Shown here: piece by piece, positions 1 through 8,549 of the stretch
Position numbering within the stretch: position 1 is the stretch's first letter
How the letters are laid out: every line of letters begins with the position of its first letter
NCBI GenBank assembly: GCA_025964695.1
Contig: JAOPYK010000215.1
Span: 1 to 48,732, forward strand
From: Streptosporangiaceae bacterium
Lineage (GTDB): Bacteria; Actinomycetota; Actinomycetes; Streptosporangiales; Streptosporangiaceae
Length of the DNA stretch: 48,732 bases
Direction of reading: 5' to 3'
Notes under the pieces: model-generated
Database searches by the model: none
Told to the model about the DNA's origin: nothing
Seen by the model: the letters and a program-made list of their open reading frames with translations, nothing else
Position numbers and translations under genes: made by a program

Positions 1-162
1 CGGGCCTTCATCCACGCGATGCACGTAGCCTGCATGTGGACGATGGGGATCGCGTTGCTGGGGTCGCTCACCCTCCTGATCACCTTCAGGCCCGAGCGTC
101 CCGCCGCACCGGTTCCAGAGACGAACAGAGTTCGCGAGGCCGAAAACCGGCTGAGGAAATGA
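1..162 (+). CDS. C-terminal end of a probable MFS transporter (5' partial)
   Basis: The frame is open from the first base and ends in TGA at 160-162. The 53 residues contain one hydrophobic segment (about residues 9-29, around WTMGIALLGSLTLLITF), followed by a charged, Pro-rich cytoplasmic tail. This fits the last membrane helix and tail of a drug-efflux MFS protein of the 14-helix DHA2 type, but no family-defining motif lies in the visible part, so the assignment is an inference. Its stop codon overlaps the first TGAGA-type repeat of the regulatory array for the next gene. Confidence 0.5.
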   Translation, partial: RAFIHAMHVACMWTMGIALLGSLTLLITFRPERPAAPVPETNRVREAENRLRK

Positions 163-214
163 GACGGGAGTCAAGCCTGGATGAGAGTTGGCTGAGAACA
201 GGCTGACCGGGTCC
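160..214 (+). promoter_or_regulatory. Response-regulator box array upstream of the two-component operon
   Basis: TGA-initiated 11-mers start at 160 (TGAGACGGGAG), 182 (TGAGAGTTGGC), 193 (TGAGAACAGGC) and 204 (TGACCGGGTCC). All intervals are 11 or 22 bp, so all lie on one face of the helix. The array sits about 45-75 bp upstream of the regulator start codon, the usual place for activator sites. The same array type recurs at 7102-7176 and 14562-14651. MprA of mycobacteria is described, from memory, as binding 8-bp direct repeats separated by 3 bp, which is the same 11-bp period. Autoregulation is inferred. Confidence 0.65.
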
Positions 215-258
215 GCCAAGGGCTCGCAGCGGCCCAAGACCTCGTTAGCGTAGGGTGC

Positions 259-987
259 ATGGACGGTCATGATGAGCTGGATCGGCGTGCCCGCATTCTG
301 GTCGTAGACGACGAGCCCGCGGTCCGGGAATCGCTGATGAGCAGCCTCACCTTCGAGGGGTATGAGGTCGTCGAGGCATCCGATGGAGTCGAGGCGCTCG
401 AGCGCGCGGCGGGCTCGGAGCCTGATCTGGTCGTGCTGGACGTGCTGATGCCCCGCATGGACGGGCTGACGACCTGCCGGCGGATGCGCGCCCAGGGCTC
501 GACGCTGCCAGTGCTGATGCTGACCGCTCGTGACATGGTCGGCGACCGGGTCACCGGGCTTGACGCCGGGGCCGACGACTATCTGGTGAAGCCCTTTGAG
601 CTGGATGAACTACTGGCCCGTATCCGAGCGCTGCTGCGGCGCAGCACCTTGGCTGCGCCGCCGGCCAAGGGCGACAGACAAGAGTTCACCTTCGACGACC
701 TCAGGATGAACGTCCTCACCCGTGAGGTGGCTCGGGGAGCCAAGCCGCTCGAGCTCACCCGCACCGAGTACATGCTGCTCGAGATGTTCATGCTCCATCC
801 GCGTCAGGTGCTGACGCGCGAGCAGATCCTGGAGACGGTCTGGGGATTCGACTTCGAGCCGGCCTCCAACTCGCTCGACGTATACGTGATGTACCTGCGC
901 CGTAAGACCGAGATCGATGGACTGCCCCGGCTGATCCACACCGTACGGGGGGTCGGCTACGTGCTCCGCTCGGCGGCGACCCCGTGA
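259..987 (+). CDS. OmpR/MprA-type response regulator
   Basis: This is a 242-residue DNA-binding response regulator. The receiver domain (about residues 12-124) shows the acidic pair DDE (residues 17-19), the phospho-acceptor Asp61 in [12 protein letters not shown], a Thr at the end of MLTA and Lys111 in LVKPFE. The C-terminal winged helix (about 143-238) carries the OmpR signature, including [12 protein letters not shown] and [10 protein letters not shown]. The ATG at 259 has no good ribosome site; TAGCGT at 246-251 could be a -10 box, so the message may be leaderless. The stop overlaps the kinase start (GTGA), so the two are co-translated. The 11-bp repeats upstream of this gene and of three neighbouring operons suggest it controls them and itself. 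Confidence 0.93.
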   Translation: MDGHDELDRRARILVVDDEPAVRESLMSSLTFEGYEVVEASDGVEALERAAGSEPDLVVLDVLMPRMDGLTTCRRMRAQGSTLPVLMLTARDMVGDRVTGLDAGADDYLVKPFELDELLARIRALLRRSTLAAPPAKGDRQEFTFDDLRMNVLTREVARGAKPLELTRTEYMLLEMFMLHPRQVLTREQILETVWGFDFEPASNSLDVYVMYLRRKTEIDGLPRLIHTVRGVGYVLRSAATP

Positions 988-2399
988 TCCGACGGCTGAC
1001 GCTACGGGCCCGGCTGGCGCTGCTGATCGCGCTGGCCGTGGCCGTGGCCGTCGCCGCCTGCGCCACCCTCAGCTGGTTCCTGGTGAAGAGCCAGCTCTAC
1101 GAGGAGCTGGACCGGCGGTTGCGCGTGACGAGTAACAGACCACCGGGCGACGGGCGACTGCGGGGCGACCTGCTGTCCGCGCAGGTGGAGCAAGCACTGA
1201 ACGACTGTACGCAGAAGCCGACCACCACCGGCACCCGCTTCGGTCCACCACCTGGTTTCTCTTTCATGCAGGTGCTGAAGGCCGACGGGGCGCCCTGCAC
1301 CATCCCCGACAATGGCGCGTTGACCGTCACCCAGCAGGACATCAAGGTCGCCAGGGGCGAACTGAAGCAGGCCGTCCACGACGGCGTCGGCATCACCACC
1401 ACCGACGGAGCCGAGAGCCCGGTACGCATCATCACCGTACATCGAGCCGGTGGGGCCGTTTCCTACGCGCTCCCGGTCGATCAGGTCGAAGGGCCGCTCG
1501 GCCGTCTGGCGCTCATGCTCATCTCGGTCTCCGCCCTCGGCGTCCTTGTTTCCGCAGGGGCCGGTCTGGCGATCGCTCGCGCGTCCCTCAAGCCGGTGGA
1601 CCACCTGACCGATGTGGTCGAGCACATCGCCCGTACCGAAGATCTGGACACCGCCATCCCCATCGATGGCAAGGACGAGATCGCCCGGCTCAGCCGGTCG
1701 TTCAACGCCATGACCAGGGCGCTCGCCAGCTCCCGGGATCACCAGCAACGGCTCATCGCCGATGCCGGACACGAGCTGCGCACTCCCCTGACCAGCATGC
1801 GCACCAACATCGATCTACTGATGCGCAGCGAGGCGACCGGCCGCGCCCTGCCGCCGGAGACCCGAGCCAAGCTGCTGGTCAGCGTCAAAGCACAAATGCT
1901 CGAATTGTCCAGCCTGGTGGGCGACCTACTGGAACTGGCCCGGCAGGACGAGACAGCGAAACCGAAACAGGTCGTCGCACTGCATGAGGTCGTCGGGAAT
2001 GCGGTCGGCCGGGCCCGGCTGCGCGGCCTCGGCCTGCGCATCGAGGTCTCCGCCGAGCCCTGGTATGTCCACGGCGACCCGGGCTCGCTCGAGCGTGCGG
2101 TGGTGAACCTGCTCGACAACGCCGTGAAGTTCAGCCCCCCGGCCGGCACCGTGGAGGTCTATCTGCGGAAGGGCGAACTGACCGTACGGGACCATGGCCC
2201 GGGCATCCCGGAGGAGGAACTGCCGCACGTCTTCGAACGCTTCTGGCGCTCTCCATCGGCACGCAGCATGCCCGGCTCCGGGCTGGGGCTGTCGATCGTG
2301 CACCGGGTGGCCGGCGAGTCCGGTGGAGAGGTACGACTCGAACGCGCCCCCGGCGGCGGCACCATCGCCTTCCTGGCCCTGCCCGGCGCCTCTCGGTAG
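984..2399 (+). CDS. Sensor histidine kinase, MprB-like
   Basis: This is a 471-residue membrane histidine kinase paired with the preceding regulator. TM1 (about 10-34) and TM2 (about 173-198) flank an extracytoplasmic sensor region of about 135 residues, which contains two Cys (75 and 105) that could form a disulfide. A HAMP domain follows. The HisKA domain has the phospho-acceptor His263 in [12 protein letters not shown]. The ATPase domain shows an N-box (LLDNAVKF), G1 (DHGPGIPEE) and G2 (GSGLGLSIV). The size and layout match MprB/CseC-type kinases that sense envelope stress; the actual signal is unknown. It starts with GTG inside the regulator stop. A strong bidirectional hairpin follows the gene. 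Confidence 0.93.
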   Translation: MIRRLTLRARLALLIALAVAVAVAACATLSWFLVKSQLYEELDRRLRVTSNRPPGDGRLRGDLLSAQVEQALNDCTQKPTTTGTRFGPPPGFSFMQVLKADGAPCTIPDNGALTVTQQDIKVARGELKQAVHDGVGITTTDGAESPVRIITVHRAGGAVSYALPVDQVEGPLGRLALMLISVSALGVLVSAGAGLAIARASLKPVDHLTDVVEHIARTEDLDTAIPIDGKDEIARLSRSFNAMTRALASSRDHQQRLIADAGHELRTPLTSMRTNIDLLMRSEATGRALPPETRAKLLVSVKAQMLELSSLVGDLLELARQDETAKPKQVVALHEVVGNAVGRARLRGLGLRIEVSAEPWYVHGDPGSLERAVVNLLDNAVKFSPPAGTVEVYLRKGELTVRDHGPGIPEEELPHVFERFWRSPSARSMPGSGLGLSIVHRVAGESGGEVRLERAPGGGTIAFLALPGASR

Positions 2400-2494
2400 C
2401 CTCGGCCCACGGCCGCCACCGGTGGCCTGGACCTCCCCGCCGCCCCCGGCCAAAGCCCGGCTGAACCGGACGAGCGGAAACCTGCGGAAACATT

Positions 2495-2530
2495 GAGGTC
2501 CCGGCCGGAATCTCTTCCGGCCGGGACCTC
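2495..2530. terminator. Bidirectional terminator hairpin
   Basis: A perfect 16-bp inverted repeat (GAGGTCCCGGCCGGAA, 2495-2510, and its complement 2515-2530) with a TCTC loop lies between two convergent transcripts, the kinase on the plus strand and the lipoprotein gene on the minus strand. It has no T tract, which is common in high-GC actinobacteria. Confidence 0.8.
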
Positions 2531-2555
2531 CGTGCAGATCAGCGGCCCGAGGTCA

Positions 2556-2969
2556 TCAGCCGGACTGGCCGGTGCCCCCGTCCTGGCCGCCCGCACCGCC
2601 GCCCTGGCCGCCCTGGGGGCGCAACGAGGCACAGGCCTTCATCGCCTTCTGCTGGGCCGCGGACATCGACGGCCCACCACCGGGCCTGCCGGTCGGGCGC
2701 ACCCCGGTGGGCCGCCCCGAGGGCATGCCGCTGGGCCGCCCGGCGCCGCCGCCCCCGGCGCGGCCGGGCAGGGTGACCCCCTGAGCCTTAAGGCATTCGG
2801 CGAAGGTCTGCGTGGGTGCGGTTGATCCGTTCGACGTACCTGTCGATCCGTTCGACGTACCTGCGGCACTGGTTCCGCTCTTTGCGCTGCCGCCGCAGGC
2901 GCCCGTGAACAGCAGGGCACCGACCATGACCGTCCCGCCCAGCAGCCTGACCGTCTTCATCGAACTCAT
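2556..2969 (-). CDS. Small secreted lipoprotein, Gly/Pro-rich
   Basis: This 137-residue protein has a lipoprotein signal: MKTVR, a hydrophobic stretch, then the lipobox FTGAC with the lipidated Cys near residue 25. The mature part begins with two tandem copies of NGSTGTS-like sequence, followed by a short conserved-looking block (TFAECLKAQGVTLP), a Gly/Arg/Pro linker and MSAAQQKAMKACASLRP. The two Cys (ECLK and KACAS) may pair. The pattern resembles small actinobacterial lipoproteins found beside MacB-type exporters. It is the last gene of the minus-strand export operon, 98 bp after the DUF5666-like gene; function unknown. Confidence 0.7.
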   Translation of the reverse strand: MSSMKTVRLLGGTVMVGALLFTGACGGSAKSGTSAAGTSNGSTGTSNGSTAPTQTFAECLKAQGVTLPGRAGGGGAGRPSGMPSGRPTGVRPTGRPGGGPSMSAAQQKAMKACASLRPQGGQGGGAGGQDGGTGQSG

Positions 2970-3066
2970 CTCGATCTCTCTCCTTGCGATTCAATGGGTG
3001 ACTTGCGATCAATGGGTGATTAGTGCGCACATACGGTGATTGGTCCGCGTATTCCAGTGGCCGGAT

Positions 3067-3708
3067 TCAGCCGGCGGGGCCGGTTCCGCCGCGGTTCGGG
3101 AATCCCCCGCCGGGCGATCCGCCTGCCGATCCGGGTGCGCCTGCTTCGTTGACCGTGGTGGCGGTGACCGTGCCGCTCTTGTCCGCGGAGCCCTGTACGA
3201 CCACGGACGTGCCGGACTTCAGGTCCTTGGCCGTGCCGTTCTTGGAGACCTTCACCTTGGTGGACCCGTCGATGGCGACCTTGACGGTCGTGCCATCGGC
3301 GGTCTTCAGATAGATCGTCTTCCCGTCGATCCGCTGTACGGTACCCATGGTCATGTTGCCTGGGCTCCCTGTGTTTCCGGTGCCGCCAGGGCCACTCCCC
3401 AGGCCGCCGAACTGGGCACCACCGGGTCGGGCGCCGCCGAACGGGTTCTGGGCGGCCGCTCCTTTGGCCTGAGAGCCCGAGCCGCCACCCCAGGTCCGGT
3501 CGGCCTGGATCCCGCCGGCGAAGCCGACCACGGCCAGGATCGCGGCGCCGAGATAGAGCGTCGGGCCCGGCTTCATCCGGGGCGGCCTCGCCGCCAGCTC
3601 GGCCTCGAGATCGCCTTCGAACGGAGACGTCGAGAGCAGATCGCCGCCGCTCGGTTCGTCCACGGCCAGGCTCTGCTGGCTCGGCTTGCGCCGTCGGCTC
3701 TTGTTCAC
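3067..3708 (-). CDS. Membrane-anchored DUF5666-like protein
   Basis: I placed the start at GTG 3708, preceded by a GGGAGAGG ribosome site, giving about 213 residues; a longer in-frame ORF to 3825 looks non-coding. The N-terminus is cytoplasmic and charged. One membrane helix follows (TLYLGAAILAVVGFAGG), then a Gly/Pro-rich linker, then a beta-rich domain (GTVQRIDGKTIYLKTADG through VTATTVNEA) with alternating Lys/Thr/Val strands, typical of DUF5666/OB-like domains, and a Gly-rich tail. It lies 123 bp after the permease gene, so it probably serves as an extracytoplasmic accessory of the MacAB-type system. Its biochemical role is unknown. Confidence 0.75.
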   Translation of the reverse strand: MNKSRRRKPSQQSLAVDEPSGGDLLSTSPFEGDLEAELAARPPRMKPGPTLYLGAAILAVVGFAGGIQADRTWGGGSGSQAKGAAAQNPFGGARPGGAQFGGLGSGPGGTGNTGSPGNMTMGTVQRIDGKTIYLKTADGTTVKVAIDGSTKVKVSKNGTAKDLKSGTSVVVQGSADKSGTVTATTVNEAGAPGSAGGSPGGGFPNRGGTGPAG

Positions 3709-3831
3709 TCTGCCTCTCCCTGCTGTGCGTGCTGAGTCACTGGTGCCGCTGCGGATCTCAATGCGCGCCGCCGTATCCGGGACGAACCGCGCGCCGCGGC
3801 CACGGCCATGCGGGCCTCGGCTCACCGCCGC

Positions 3832-5121
3832 TCACTGGTGCCGTAGTGCTTCGATCGGGCGCAGCTTGGCGGCGCGGTTGGCGGGGTAACTGCCGAAGAA
3901 CAGTCCGATCGCCACGGAGACCCCGAGCGCGAGCGCGACCGACGACGGAACGATCACCGGCTGGATCCCGGCGATCTTGAAGAAACTGCCGAGCAGCCCA
4001 ATGACGACACCGAGGACCCCCCCGACCAGGCTGAGCACGGTGGCCTCGGCTATGAACTGGCCGAGGATCGCCCCCTTCGGCGCGCCGATGGCCTTGCGGA
4101 TGCCGATCTCCCGGGTCCGCTCGGTGACGGTCACCAGCATGATGTTGGTGATCCCGATCCCGCCCACCAGCAGACTGATCGCCGCCACCGCGCCCAGCAG
4201 CACCGTGAAGGTCTTGGTCGAACTCGTCACGGTCTCCTGCAAACTGGCCGAGTTGAGGATCTGGAAGTCCGCCGACGTCGATCCGCTGATCCCATGGCGC
4301 TGGTCGAGGATCTGGGTGACCTCGTCCTGCGCGGTGTTCACCGTGCTGGAACTCGTCGCCGAGACCAGGATCTGGTTGAGCCCGCCATAACCGGTCAGGC
4401 TCTGCTGTACCGCCGACAGTGGGGCGATCGCCACATCGTCCGGGTCCTGGAAGCCGGAGCCGCCCTGCGTCTTCAGCACTCCCGTCACCGTGAACATCAT
4501 CCCGCCGACGTTTACCTGCTTGCCGACCGGGTTCACGGTGCCGAACAGGTCCGTGGCGACCGTGGTGCCGATGATCACGACCTTGCGGCCACCGGTGACA
4601 TCGTCCTGGGTAAAGGCGGCCCCCCTGTCGATGATTTTGTTGGAGGCCTCGAAGTACGACGCGTAACTACCGACGAACTGGCTGATGTCGTGGCTGGTAC
4701 CGGAGTACGTCGTGGTCACCGAGGACGAGGTGACCACAGGAGACGCACTCTTCACCGAGGGAGCGGAGGCGGAGACGAGGGCCTTGGCGTCCTCGATCGT
4801 AAGGTCGTGCGCCTGGGTCCGGGGCCCCGAACTCTGGCCGCCCGATCCCGCACCGCCGCCGCCCGGTCCCCCACCGCCGCCGCCAAAGCCGCCGCCACCA
4901 CCGCTCCGGCCACCACCGGTCGTCATTTTGGAGATCGTCAGCGAGTTGGCACCGAGCTTTGAAATGCTCTGCTTGATGGCTTCCGACGAGCCGTTGCCCA
5001 CCGCCACCAAAATGATCACAGCACCTACACCGATCATGATGCCAAGTGTGGTCAGCGCGCTGCGCAGCTTGTTGGCGCTGAGCCCGCGCAGCGCGAACCT
5101 CAGAATCTCCGCGGGTGTCAT
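3832..5121 (-). CDS. MacB-type ABC transporter permease
   Basis: This 429-residue protein has the MacB/FtsX layout. One N-terminal helix (about 20-45, around TTLGIMIGVGAVIILVAVG) is followed by an extracytoplasmic MacB core domain (about 50-300) and three C-terminal helices. The motif ERTREIGIRKAIGA in the cytoplasmic loop is characteristic of MacB/LolC-type permeases and contacts the ATPase. Unusually, a pure Gly/Ser tract of about 30 residues interrupts the extracytoplasmic domain near residues 68-98. The start codon overlaps the ATPase stop (ATGA). It would couple ATP hydrolysis to pulling a substrate out of the outer leaflet or periplasm-like space; the substrate is unknown. Confidence 0.93.
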   Translation of the reverse strand: MTPAEILRFALRGLSANKLRSALTTLGIMIGVGAVIILVAVGNGSSEAIKQSISKLGANSLTISKMTTGGGRSGGGGGFGGGGGGPGGGGAGSGGQSSGPRTQAHDLTIEDAKALVSASAPSVKSASPVVTSSSVTTTYSGTSHDISQFVGSYASYFEASNKIIDRGAAFTQDDVTGGRKVVIIGTTVATDLFGTVNPVGKQVNVGGMMFTVTGVLKTQGGSGFQDPDDVAIAPLSAVQQSLTGYGGLNQILVSATSSSTVNTAQDEVTQILDQRHGISGSTSADFQILNSASLQETVTSSTKTFTVLLGAVAAISLLVGGIGITNIMLVTVTERTREIGIRKAIGAPKGAILGQFIAEATVLSLVGGVLGVVIGLLGSFFKIAGIQPVIVPSSVALALGVSVAIGLFFGSYPANRAAKLRPIEALRHQ

Positions 5122-5864
5122 CGGACTCCCTCCGCCAGCGGCGCGAACTTGGGTGGATACCCATCCACTGGGGCCTGCCGCCGGTCCTCGATGACCTGGC
5201 CGTCCACCAACCGGATCACCCGCTTGGCATGGGCCGCGACCTCGTCCTCATGGGTGATCAGCACAATGGTCCGGCCGCTGATGCTGAGCCGGTCCAGAAT
5301 GCCGAGCACGTCGAGGGTGGACTTGGAGTCCAGATTGCCGGTCGGCTCGTCGGCCAGCAGCAGCGCGGGGGCGGTCACCAGTGCCCTGGCGACCGCGACA
5401 CGCTGCTGCTGACCGCCCGACAGCTCGTTCGGCTCATGCCCGACCCGATCGGCCAAACCCACCTCGTCCAGAGCGGCCAGCGCACGCCGGCGCCGCTCGG
5501 CCGCTTTCACCGCGCCATATGCCAGCGGCAGTTCGACGTTGGCCAGCGCCGTCATCCGCGGGATCAGGTTGAAGGACTGGAAGATGAACCCGATCTTGCG
5601 GTTGCGCAGGATCGCGAGCTGACGCTCCTCGAGTGATCCCACGTCGGTGCCGTCGAGCAGATACTGGCCGGCGCTGGGGATGTCCAGGCAGCCGAGGATG
5701 TTCATCAGGGTCGACTTGCCCGATCCGGAGGCCCCCATGATCGCCACATAGTCGCCGCGGTCGACCCTGATCGTGATCCCGCGCAGGGCGTGGACGGTCG
5801 TGTCGCCCTCGCCGTAGACCTTGGTGACGGAACGCACGTCGAGGACCGCGGGCGCCGCGCTCAT
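5118..5864 (-). CDS. MacB/LolD-type ABC transporter ATPase
   Basis: This 248-residue nucleotide-binding protein has Walker A (GASGSGKST, about residue 41), the Q-loop region FIFQSFNL, the signature LSGGQQQRVAVARAL, Walker B LLLADEPTGNLDS and the switch His in ITHE. These are the marks of the LolD/MacB lipoprotein and antibiotic exporter branch. It overlaps both neighbours by 4 bp (ATGA), so adaptor, ATPase and permease are translationally coupled and form one tripartite machine. Confidence 0.96.
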   Translation of the reverse strand: MSAAPAVLDVRSVTKVYGEGDTTVHALRGITIRVDRGDYVAIMGASGSGKSTLMNILGCLDIPSAGQYLLDGTDVGSLEERQLAILRNRKIGFIFQSFNLIPRMTALANVELPLAYGAVKAAERRRRALAALDEVGLADRVGHEPNELSGGQQQRVAVARALVTAPALLLADEPTGNLDSKSTLDVLGILDRLSISGRTIVLITHEDEVAAHAKRVIRLVDGQVIEDRRQAPVDGYPPKFAPLAEGVR

Positions 5865-7066
5865 CCCCGCCCCCCGCCGCCGCCACCGGGGCCACCACCA
5901 CCACCGGGTATCCCACCGCCGCCGCCGGGGCCGCCGCCGGGTATGCGGACGGTGGTGCCGGTCGAACCTGGGGTGGCAATGGCGATGACGACCTGGTCGC
6001 CTTCGCTCAAACCGGACTTGATCTCCGTTCCGCTGTCACCCACCAGTCCGATCTGTACAGTCTTGACGACCGACTTGCCGTTCTGCAGGACGGTCACGGT
6101 GCTCTGCCCGCCCGCGGTCTTCACCGCAGCCGAGGGCACATAGAGGACGTTCGACTTCGAGCCGGTGCTGACCACGACGGTCGCGGTCTGGCCGATCCGC
6201 ACCGAGGACGGGCGAGTGGTCAGGGCGACGGTCACGCCGTACTGCACGACGTTGCTGGTGGTGGTCGGAGACACGTCGATCGCGGTGACCTTGCCGGTGG
6301 CGGTGACCCCACTGAGGGCGTCGAAGGTGATGCTCGCCGCCTGCCCGGTCTTCAGCTTGGTGGTGTCTGCCTCGGTGAACTCGCCGGTGACCTCGAGGTG
6401 GGAGGTGTTCGACAGCTCGATGAAGCCACTGGAAGTGGACGAGGAGGTGGAGCTCGAACTGGACGACGAACTTCCGCTACTGCCGGAGGACCCCGAGGAG
6501 CCCGAGGAGGAGCCCGAGGAGCCCGACGAACCGGAGGCGGAGGAAGTCGATGAGCCGCTCGAGCTGCCGCCCACGGAGCCGTTGAGCGCAGTGACGGTGC
6601 CCGCGATCGGCGCCTTCAGCACCGTGCCGGCGAGCTCGCGTTCGGCGCTGTTGTAGTTGTTCTTCGCCGAGACATAGCTGGAATAGCCCTGGGTGGTCGA
6701 GGTGTCAGCGGCGGCGGCCACCGCCAGGGCGGCCTTCGTGGCATTGACGTTCTCCTGGGCGGAGGTCTGGTCGAGACGGGCGAGCACCTTGCCCTTGGCG
6801 ACCTTCTGGCCGACCTTTACGTAGATGTGCGTCACCGTGCCGGATGTCTCGAAGTCGGCCGAGCGGGTCGTGGAACTCGCGACCGAGCCGGACGCCGACA
6901 CCGACGTCTGCACCGTGCCACGGGTCACCTGGGCGGTGCGGGTGCTCGAGCCCGCGCTGGCTCCCTGGTCGGTGAGCGAGAAGTAGGCGAAGCCGACCCC
7001 ACCGGCCAGCAGCACGCCCAGCGCGCCGTTGACCATGAGAGATCGGCGTTGGAAGAGGGATTTCAT
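5861..7066 (-). CDS. MacA/HlyD-type periplasmic adaptor
   Basis: This 401-residue adaptor is anchored by one N-terminal helix (about 11-31). It has the two halves of a biotinyl/lipoyl-like barrel (HIYVKVGQKVAKGKVLARLD and VLKAPIAGTVTALNGSVG) and a beta-barrel and membrane-proximal region (TATVVVSTGSK, VVKTVQIGLVGDSGTEI). The alpha hairpin is short, as expected without an outer-membrane partner. A Ser/Gly tract of about 50 residues directly follows the second lipoyl half, and the C-terminus ends in a long Gly/Pro tract. It is first in the export operon, behind the box arrays at 7102-7176. Confidence 0.9.
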   Translation of the reverse strand: MKSLFQRRSLMVNGALGVLLAGGVGFAYFSLTDQGASAGSSTRTAQVTRGTVQTSVSASGSVASSTTRSADFETSGTVTHIYVKVGQKVAKGKVLARLDQTSAQENVNATKAALAVAAAADTSTTQGYSSYVSAKNNYNSAERELAGTVLKAPIAGTVTALNGSVGGSSSGSSTSSASGSSGSSGSSSGSSGSSGSSGSSSSSSSSTSSSTSSGFIELSNTSHLEVTGEFTEADTTKLKTGQAASITFDALSGVTATGKVTAIDVSPTTTSNVVQYGVTVALTTRPSSVRIGQTATVVVSTGSKSNVLYVPSAAVKTAGGQSTVTVLQNGKSVVKTVQIGLVGDSGTEIKSGLSEGDQVVIAIATPGSTGTTVRIPGGGPGGGGGIPGGGGGPGGGGGGRG

Positions 7067-7101
7067 GGGCCAGATGCTCTTGCCGATGGGTGGGCTTAAT
7101 C

Positions 7102-7176
7102 TGATGCCCGGATGAGAATCGGATGAGATCGATCTGTCCGCTGGGAATTTCTCATGGGGCTCTCATTCCGGGATCA
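7102..7176. promoter_or_regulatory. Divergent response-regulator box arrays
   Basis: Two opposed arrays with an 11-bp period lie between the divergent exporter and glycosyltransferase operons. Plus-strand units start at 7102 (TGATGCCCGGA), 7113 (TGAGAATCGGA) and 7124 (TGAGATCGATC). Minus-strand units start at 7176 (TGATCCCGGAA), 7165 (TGAGAGCCCCA) and 7154 (TGAGAAATTCC). Each array has three units, and the outermost unit of each is a TGATNCCCGG-like variant. Binding by the 259-987 regulator is inferred from the matching array before its own gene. Confidence 0.65.
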
Positions 7177-7211
7177 CAGCGTTCCCACGACCGCTGCCGA
7201 CCGTGGGTTCC

Positions 7212-8549
7212 ATGACCAAACTGATCCAGATCCCGGAGACCCGAGAGACCGGGCCCTGCGACGGGGGACGCGATCGCCCGCGGATCGTCGGTCCGCATGA
7301 TGGCGGCCCCCCGGAGGACCTCGTCGGCGCCCGTCGCAATCGCCTGGTCGAGGTCGTGATCCCGGTCTACAACGAGGAGCACGTCCTGGCGGAGAGCGTC
7401 CACCGGCTGAACACCTACCTCACGATGAACTTCCCCTACTCCTTCCGCATCACGATCGCCGACAACGCGAGCCTGGACGGCACCTGGACGGTGGCCCGTG
7501 AACTGGCTCAGGAATTGGTCCACGTCCGAGCCGTACACCTGGACCGCAAGGGACGGGGCCGAGCGCTCCGCCATGTGTGGAGCATCAGTGACGCCGATGT
7601 CGTCAGCTATATGGACGTCGATCTCTCGACGGACCTGGACGCCTTCCTGCCGCTGGTCGCACCGCTGATCTCCGGCCACAGCGACCTGGCGATCGGGACC
7701 CGGCTGTCCCGCGGTTCCGCCGTCGTACGCGGTCCCAAACGGGAGTTCATCTCCCGGTCCTACAACCTGCTGCTGCACACCATCCTCGCGGCGCGATTCT
7801 CCGATGCCCAGTGCGGGTTCAAGGCGGCCCGAACCGAGATCGTGCAGGCGCTGCTGCCGACGGTCGAGGACGAGGAGTGGTTCTTCGACACCGAGCTACT
7901 GCTGCTCGCCGAGCGCAATGGGCTGCGCATCCACGAGGTCCCGGTGGACTGGGTGGACGATCCCGACAGCCGGGTCGATGTCGTGAAGACCGCCCGTGAC
8001 GATCTGCGGGGCATGATCCGGGTCGGCCGGCGGATGCTCAGCGGGGCGTTCCGCGCACCGGTTGGCGGGCGGAACCGCCCGGCCGGGCCGGTGGCGCTGC
8101 CCAGCGGGATGGCCAGGCAACTGCCGAGCTTCGTGGTGATCGGCATCATCAGCACCATCGCGCAGCTGCTGCTGTATCTGGTGCTGCGCACGGCACTGTC
8201 GCCGCTGGTGGCCAACGCGCTGTCTCTGCTGTTCACCACGGTCGCGAACACGGCCGCCAACCGTCGGTTCACCTTCGGGGTGACCGGCCCGGCCAACGCC
8301 TTCCGGCAGCAGCTGGAGGCCGGCCTGACCTTCCTACTCGGCCTGTTGCTCAGCACGGGCGGCCTGGCCCTGCTGCACGCGCTGGACCCGCACGCCTCGC
8401 GCGGCGTCGAACTCGCCGCCCTGGTCGGCGCCAACGGCGTCGCCACCCTCGTCCGCTTCCTCCTGTTGCGTGCCTGGGTCTTCCACCCGCGCCGCCTCGG
8501 ACGATCGGACGCCACCTCGTCCACCACGACTCGAGAGGAAAGCCAGTGA
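7212..8549 (+). CDS. Family 2 glycosyltransferase with GtrA-like membrane domain
   Basis: The N-terminal half (about residues 44-275) is a GT2 domain of the dolichol/polyprenyl-phosphate sugar transferase type: EVVIPVYNEEHVL, TIADNASLDGT, the metal-binding DVDLSTD, and GFKAAR near the acceptor loop. The C-terminal part (about 300-435) has four hydrophobic helices of the GtrA/DPMS type. It probably makes polyprenyl-phosphate-linked sugar at the inner face, which the next gene product, an ArnT-like enzyme, would use outside. ATG 7212 is chosen; GTG 7203 is equally possible and neither has a clear ribosome site. The stop overlaps the next start (GTGA). Confidence 0.9.
   Translation: MTKLIQIPETRETGPCDGGRDRPRIVGPHDGGPPEDLVGARRNRLVEVVIPVYNEEHVLAESVHRLNTYLTMNFPYSFRITIADNASLDGTWTVARELAQELVHVRAVHLDRKGRGRALRHVWSISDADVVSYMDVDLSTDLDAFLPLVAPLISGHSDLAIGTRLSRGSAVVRGPKREFISRSYNLLLHTILAARFSDAQCGFKAARTEIVQALLPTVEDEEWFFDTELLLLAERNGLRIHEVPVDWVDDPDSRVDVVKTARDDLRGMIRVGRRMLSGAFRAPVGGRNRPAGPVALPSGMARQLPSFVVIGIISTIAQLLLYLVLRTALSPLVANALSLLFTTVANTAANRRFTFGVTGPANAFRQQLEAGLTFLLGLLLSTGGLALLHALDPHASRGVELAALVGANGVATLVRFLLLRAWVFHPRRLGRSDATSSTTTREESQ

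Noticed and set aside
2991-3019. TCAATGGGTGA repeated at 2991 and 3009
   Set aside because: The 18-bp distance does not match the 11-bp regulator pattern, and it lies between two genes of one operon. No function can be supported.
7760-7778. Start of a long minus-strand frame 7152-7778
   Set aside because: It is antisense to the GT2 domain with its conserved DVDLSTD motif and has no ribosome site.
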